Origin: DAONJL01 sp035405645 [NCBI: bacterium]
Lineage (GTDB): Bacteria; JAGOBX01; DAONJL01
Assembly (NCBI GenBank): GCA_035405645.1
Contig: DAONJL010000075.1
Location: 1 to 7,979, forward strand
DNA length: 7,979 nucleotides
Direction: 5' to 3'
This document shows positions 6,498 to 7,979 of this stretch, piece after piece (positions within the stretch are counted from its first letter, which is position 1; every line of letters starts with the position of its first letter). The translations under genes and the position numbers were made by a program. The notes beneath the pieces are model-generated. The model searched no databases and was not told the DNA's origin. It saw only the letters and a program-made list of their open reading frames with translations.

Positions 6498-7477
6498 ACA
6501 ATCTTCTTGAAAAAAAAATTATCAAAGCAGCAGAAATAATTAAAAGAGGTGGAATTATTGCTTTTCCAACAGAAACTGTTTATGGACTTGGTGCTGATGC
6601 GACAAATGAAAAAGCAGTTGCAAAAATATTTGCATTAAAAAAACGGCCAAAAATTGACCCGCTTATTGTTCATATAAATTCTTTTGATATGTTAAAAAAG
6701 TATGTTACAAAGATTAGTTCACTTGAAGAAAAAATTATTTCAGAATTTTGGCCTGGACCTCTTACTATTATTTTTAATAATAAAAAAAATATACCTAATA
6801 TAGTTACAGCAAATTTAAAGAGTGTTGCGATACGAATGCCTTATAATCCTATTGCATTAAAAATAATTGAATTTGCAGAAAGACCAATAGCAGCACCATC
6901 AGCAAATAAATTTGGAAAATTAAGTTGTACACATTATAATGATGTAAAAAAAGAGTTTGGAGAAAAAATAGATTTAATTTTACCTGAAACAAAAAATATA
7001 AAAAGATATGGAATAGAATCAACAGTAATAAAAGTTTTGAAAAATAAAATTTTTATATATAGACCTGGACCGATTACTGCTGAAGTATTGCGAGAAAAAT
7101 TAAATATTAAGATAGAATATATTAATCAAAATCCAGTTCATAAATTATCACCAGGCCTTTTTAAAAAACATTATTCACCAGATACTCCAATAAAAATTAT
7201 TTATAATGAGAATGATTTGAATTTTTATTTAGCGAAAAATTTAAAAATAGCATATATAACGAAAAATCGAAAAATAAGAGAAAAGAAAAATATTAAAGAA
7301 ATAATTTATATAAATGAAAATAGCGAAAAAGAGATTAAAAAATTTGCAAGAAATTTATATTCAATTTTGCGCACACTTGATAAAAAAAATTATGATTTTA
7401 TATTATTTGATTCAATAGAAGAAGAAGGGCTAAAAAAAGCAATTATGGATAGATTAAAAAAAGCAGCAGGGTCTTAA
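6494..7477 (+). CDS. Threonylcarbamoyl-AMP synthase, Sua5/YwlC type
   Basis: This 327-residue protein makes L-threonylcarbamoyladenylate from threonine, bicarbonate and ATP. That is the first step of the t6A37 modification in ANN-decoding tRNAs, and it acts in the cytosol with the TsaD complex. The YrdC-like domain (about 8-205) shows FPTETVYGLGADA (24-36), KKRPKIDPLIVHI (49-61), FWPGPLTIIF (85-94), PIAAPSANKFGKLS (131-144), GIESTVI (173-179) and RPGPIT (190-195). The linker LSPGLFKKHYSPDTPI (218-233) and a C-terminal Rossmann-like Sua5 domain ending in KKAIMDRLKKAA (314-325) identify the long Sua5 form rather than the short TsaC/YrdC form. Its ATG overlaps the TGA of subunit I (ATGA) and there is no own Shine-Dalgarno, so it probably depends on re-initiation. 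It is the last intact gene of the block. Confidence 0.95.
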   Translation: MNNLLEKKIIKAAEIIKRGGIIAFPTETVYGLGADATNEKAVAKIFALKKRPKIDPLIVHINSFDMLKKYVTKISSLEEKIISEFWPGPLTIIFNNKKNIPNIVTANLKSVAIRMPYNPIALKIIEFAERPIAAPSANKFGKLSCTHYNDVKKEFGEKIDLILPETKNIKRYGIESTVIKVLKNKIFIYRPGPITAEVLREKLNIKIEYINQNPVHKLSPGLFKKHYSPDTPIKIIYNENDLNFYLAKNLKIAYITKNRKIREKKNIKEIIYINENSEKEIKKFARNLYSILRTLDKKNYDFILFDSIEEEGLKKAIMDRLKKAAGS

Positions 7478-7613
7478 TTTATTTCCACTCCAATTATGTA
7501 TATCAAATAGAAATTAGTAATATAATAAAAATTGCTTAAAAAAAATAATAAAAAAAAGTTTTAAGAAAAGATAATGTGCTTGAATAGGCAAATAGTAAAA
7601 TAAGGAAAAAATA

Positions 7614-7749
7614 ATGAAAATTTTAAACAGATAATAATGAATTTGTGTTTAATAATAATTCAAAAATTGTTATAAATACAAGAAGGCAATGATATTAATG
7701 AAGAAGACAAAAAATAAAGCAGATGTTAAATAAACATTTTATTTATTAA
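7614..7749 (+). pseudogene. Possible frameshifted very small gene, unknown product
   Basis: AAGGA (7602-7606) lies 7 nt before ATG 7614, a better ribosome-binding site than most real genes here have, yet the frame stops after six codons (MKILNR). Protein-like sequence continues in other frames: TDNNEFVFNNNSKIVINT from 7627, EGNDINEEDKK from 7682, then IKQMLNKHFIY from 7714 to a TAA at 7747-7749. Three single-base changes, all next to A-runs (one A fewer near 7625-7627, one fewer near 7680, one more near 7709-7714), would join them into one 44-residue frame. In DNA this AT-rich, choosing frames freely can create such a peptide by chance, so this is a suggestion only. Assembly errors in homopolymers would look the same. 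Confidence 0.25.
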
Positions 7750-7770
7750 AAATGATATGATGTATTTTTC

Positions 7771-7796
7771 ATTTCGATTTTTCGAAATATCGAAAT
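7771..7796. repeat. TCGA-containing dyad, possible operator
   Basis: ATTTCGAT (7771-7778) and ATCGAAAT (7789-7796) are perfect 8-nt inverted arms 10 nt apart. The spacer contains a further perfect palindrome, TTTCGAAA (7780-7787). Three TTTCGA/TCGAAA half-sites therefore occur within 26 nt of otherwise almost G+C-free DNA. A TATAAT hexamer (7806-7811) lies 9 nt downstream on the + strand, so the dyad would cover the -35 region of a promoter starting there. No gene follows within the window, however. The form resembles sites bound by winged-helix regulators such as ArsR-type repressors; that comparison is inference. Confidence 0.4.
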
Positions 7797-7979
7797 ACAC
7801 TTATTTATAATCTGATATTAATATGAAAACAAAAAAATTTTAACTGAAAATTTATAGTCATCATATCCACTATTAAAATTTCTGAATTCCTTTAAATAAC
7901 TTTATTTTCTCTTCCTAATTTTAATCATTTTCTTCTTCCATCAACTCAACTAAAAACTATAATTCACACTTATTTTATT

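Larger units (their letters stand above)
7478..7979. other. Gene-free 3' region with possible gene debris
   Basis: For 502 nt after the Sua5 stop no frame of useful length with a recognisable product is open on either strand. No GC-rich hairpin followed by a T-run marks the end of the operon. Short protein-like stretches occur in several frames. They include a + strand frame from 7474 to about 7536, the broken small gene at 7614-7749, and a 27-codon minus-strand frame (7821-7901). Sequence from about 7830 to 7979 is pyrimidine-rich on the + strand, as expected if it once coded on the minus strand, but stops close every frame. The dyad at 7771-7796 is the only clear structured element. Confidence 0.55.

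Noticed and set aside
7535-7565. CTTAAAA...TTTTAAG inverted repeat after Sua5 as a terminator
   Set aside because: Only one G-C pair, a 17-nt loop and no T-run after it; not distinguishable from background.
1-7979. tRNA, rRNA, CRISPR arrays, tandem repeats, insertion-sequence ends
   Set aside because: No cloverleaf, spaced direct repeat series, transposase or matched terminal inverted repeats were found on reading both strands.

Overview
The window is very AT-rich (roughly a quarter G+C by eye). All six confident genes, one of them cut by the left edge, lie on the + strand. The code looks standard: Trp is TGG, and TGA serves as a stop at 6495-6497. Shine-Dalgarno sequences are clear in front of two genes (1767-1771 and 4605-4610) and weak or absent elsewhere. 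The gene content suggests an anaerobic, AT-rich bacterium: two radical-SAM enzymes, a V-type ATPase subunit and a Sua5-type tRNA enzyme. An archaeon is not excluded, because V-type subunit I and Sua5 also occur there and a TATA-like box precedes one gene that lacks a Shine-Dalgarno. I cannot name the lineage.

Left block (2-2687): the C-terminal end of an asparagine-synthase-type amidotransferase, a cobalamin-binding-domain radical-SAM enzyme, and an extended short-chain dehydrogenase/NAD-sugar-epimerase-like protein. They are packed as a polycistron with an 8-nt gap and then a 1-nt TAATG overlap. This combination is typical of surface-glycan or small-molecule biosynthesis loci. The window probably catches the end of such a cluster.

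A 333-nt intergenic stretch (2688-3020) separates this from the right block (3021-7477). That block holds a SplB-like radical-SAM protein, a HAD-family hydrolase, a V-type ATP synthase membrane subunit I, and a Sua5-type threonylcarbamoyl-AMP synthase. Spacing is tight (7 nt, 50 nt, then a 4-nt ATGA overlap), so these are probably co-transcribed. They share no obvious pathway. Subunit I stands without any other V-ATPase gene in view, and its ribosome-binding site sits inside a perfect palindrome.

The last 500 nt (7478-7979) hold no intact gene. They contain what may be the wreck of a very small gene (7614-7749) and a TCGA-centred dyad (7771-7796) that looks like a regulator-binding site. I see no tRNA, rRNA, CRISPR array, insertion sequence or convincing intrinsic terminator. 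Nothing here amounts to a clear new system. The points most worth checking are the lone V-ATPase subunit I with its masked ribosome-binding site, the chemistry of the left cluster, and the debris and dyad at the right end.
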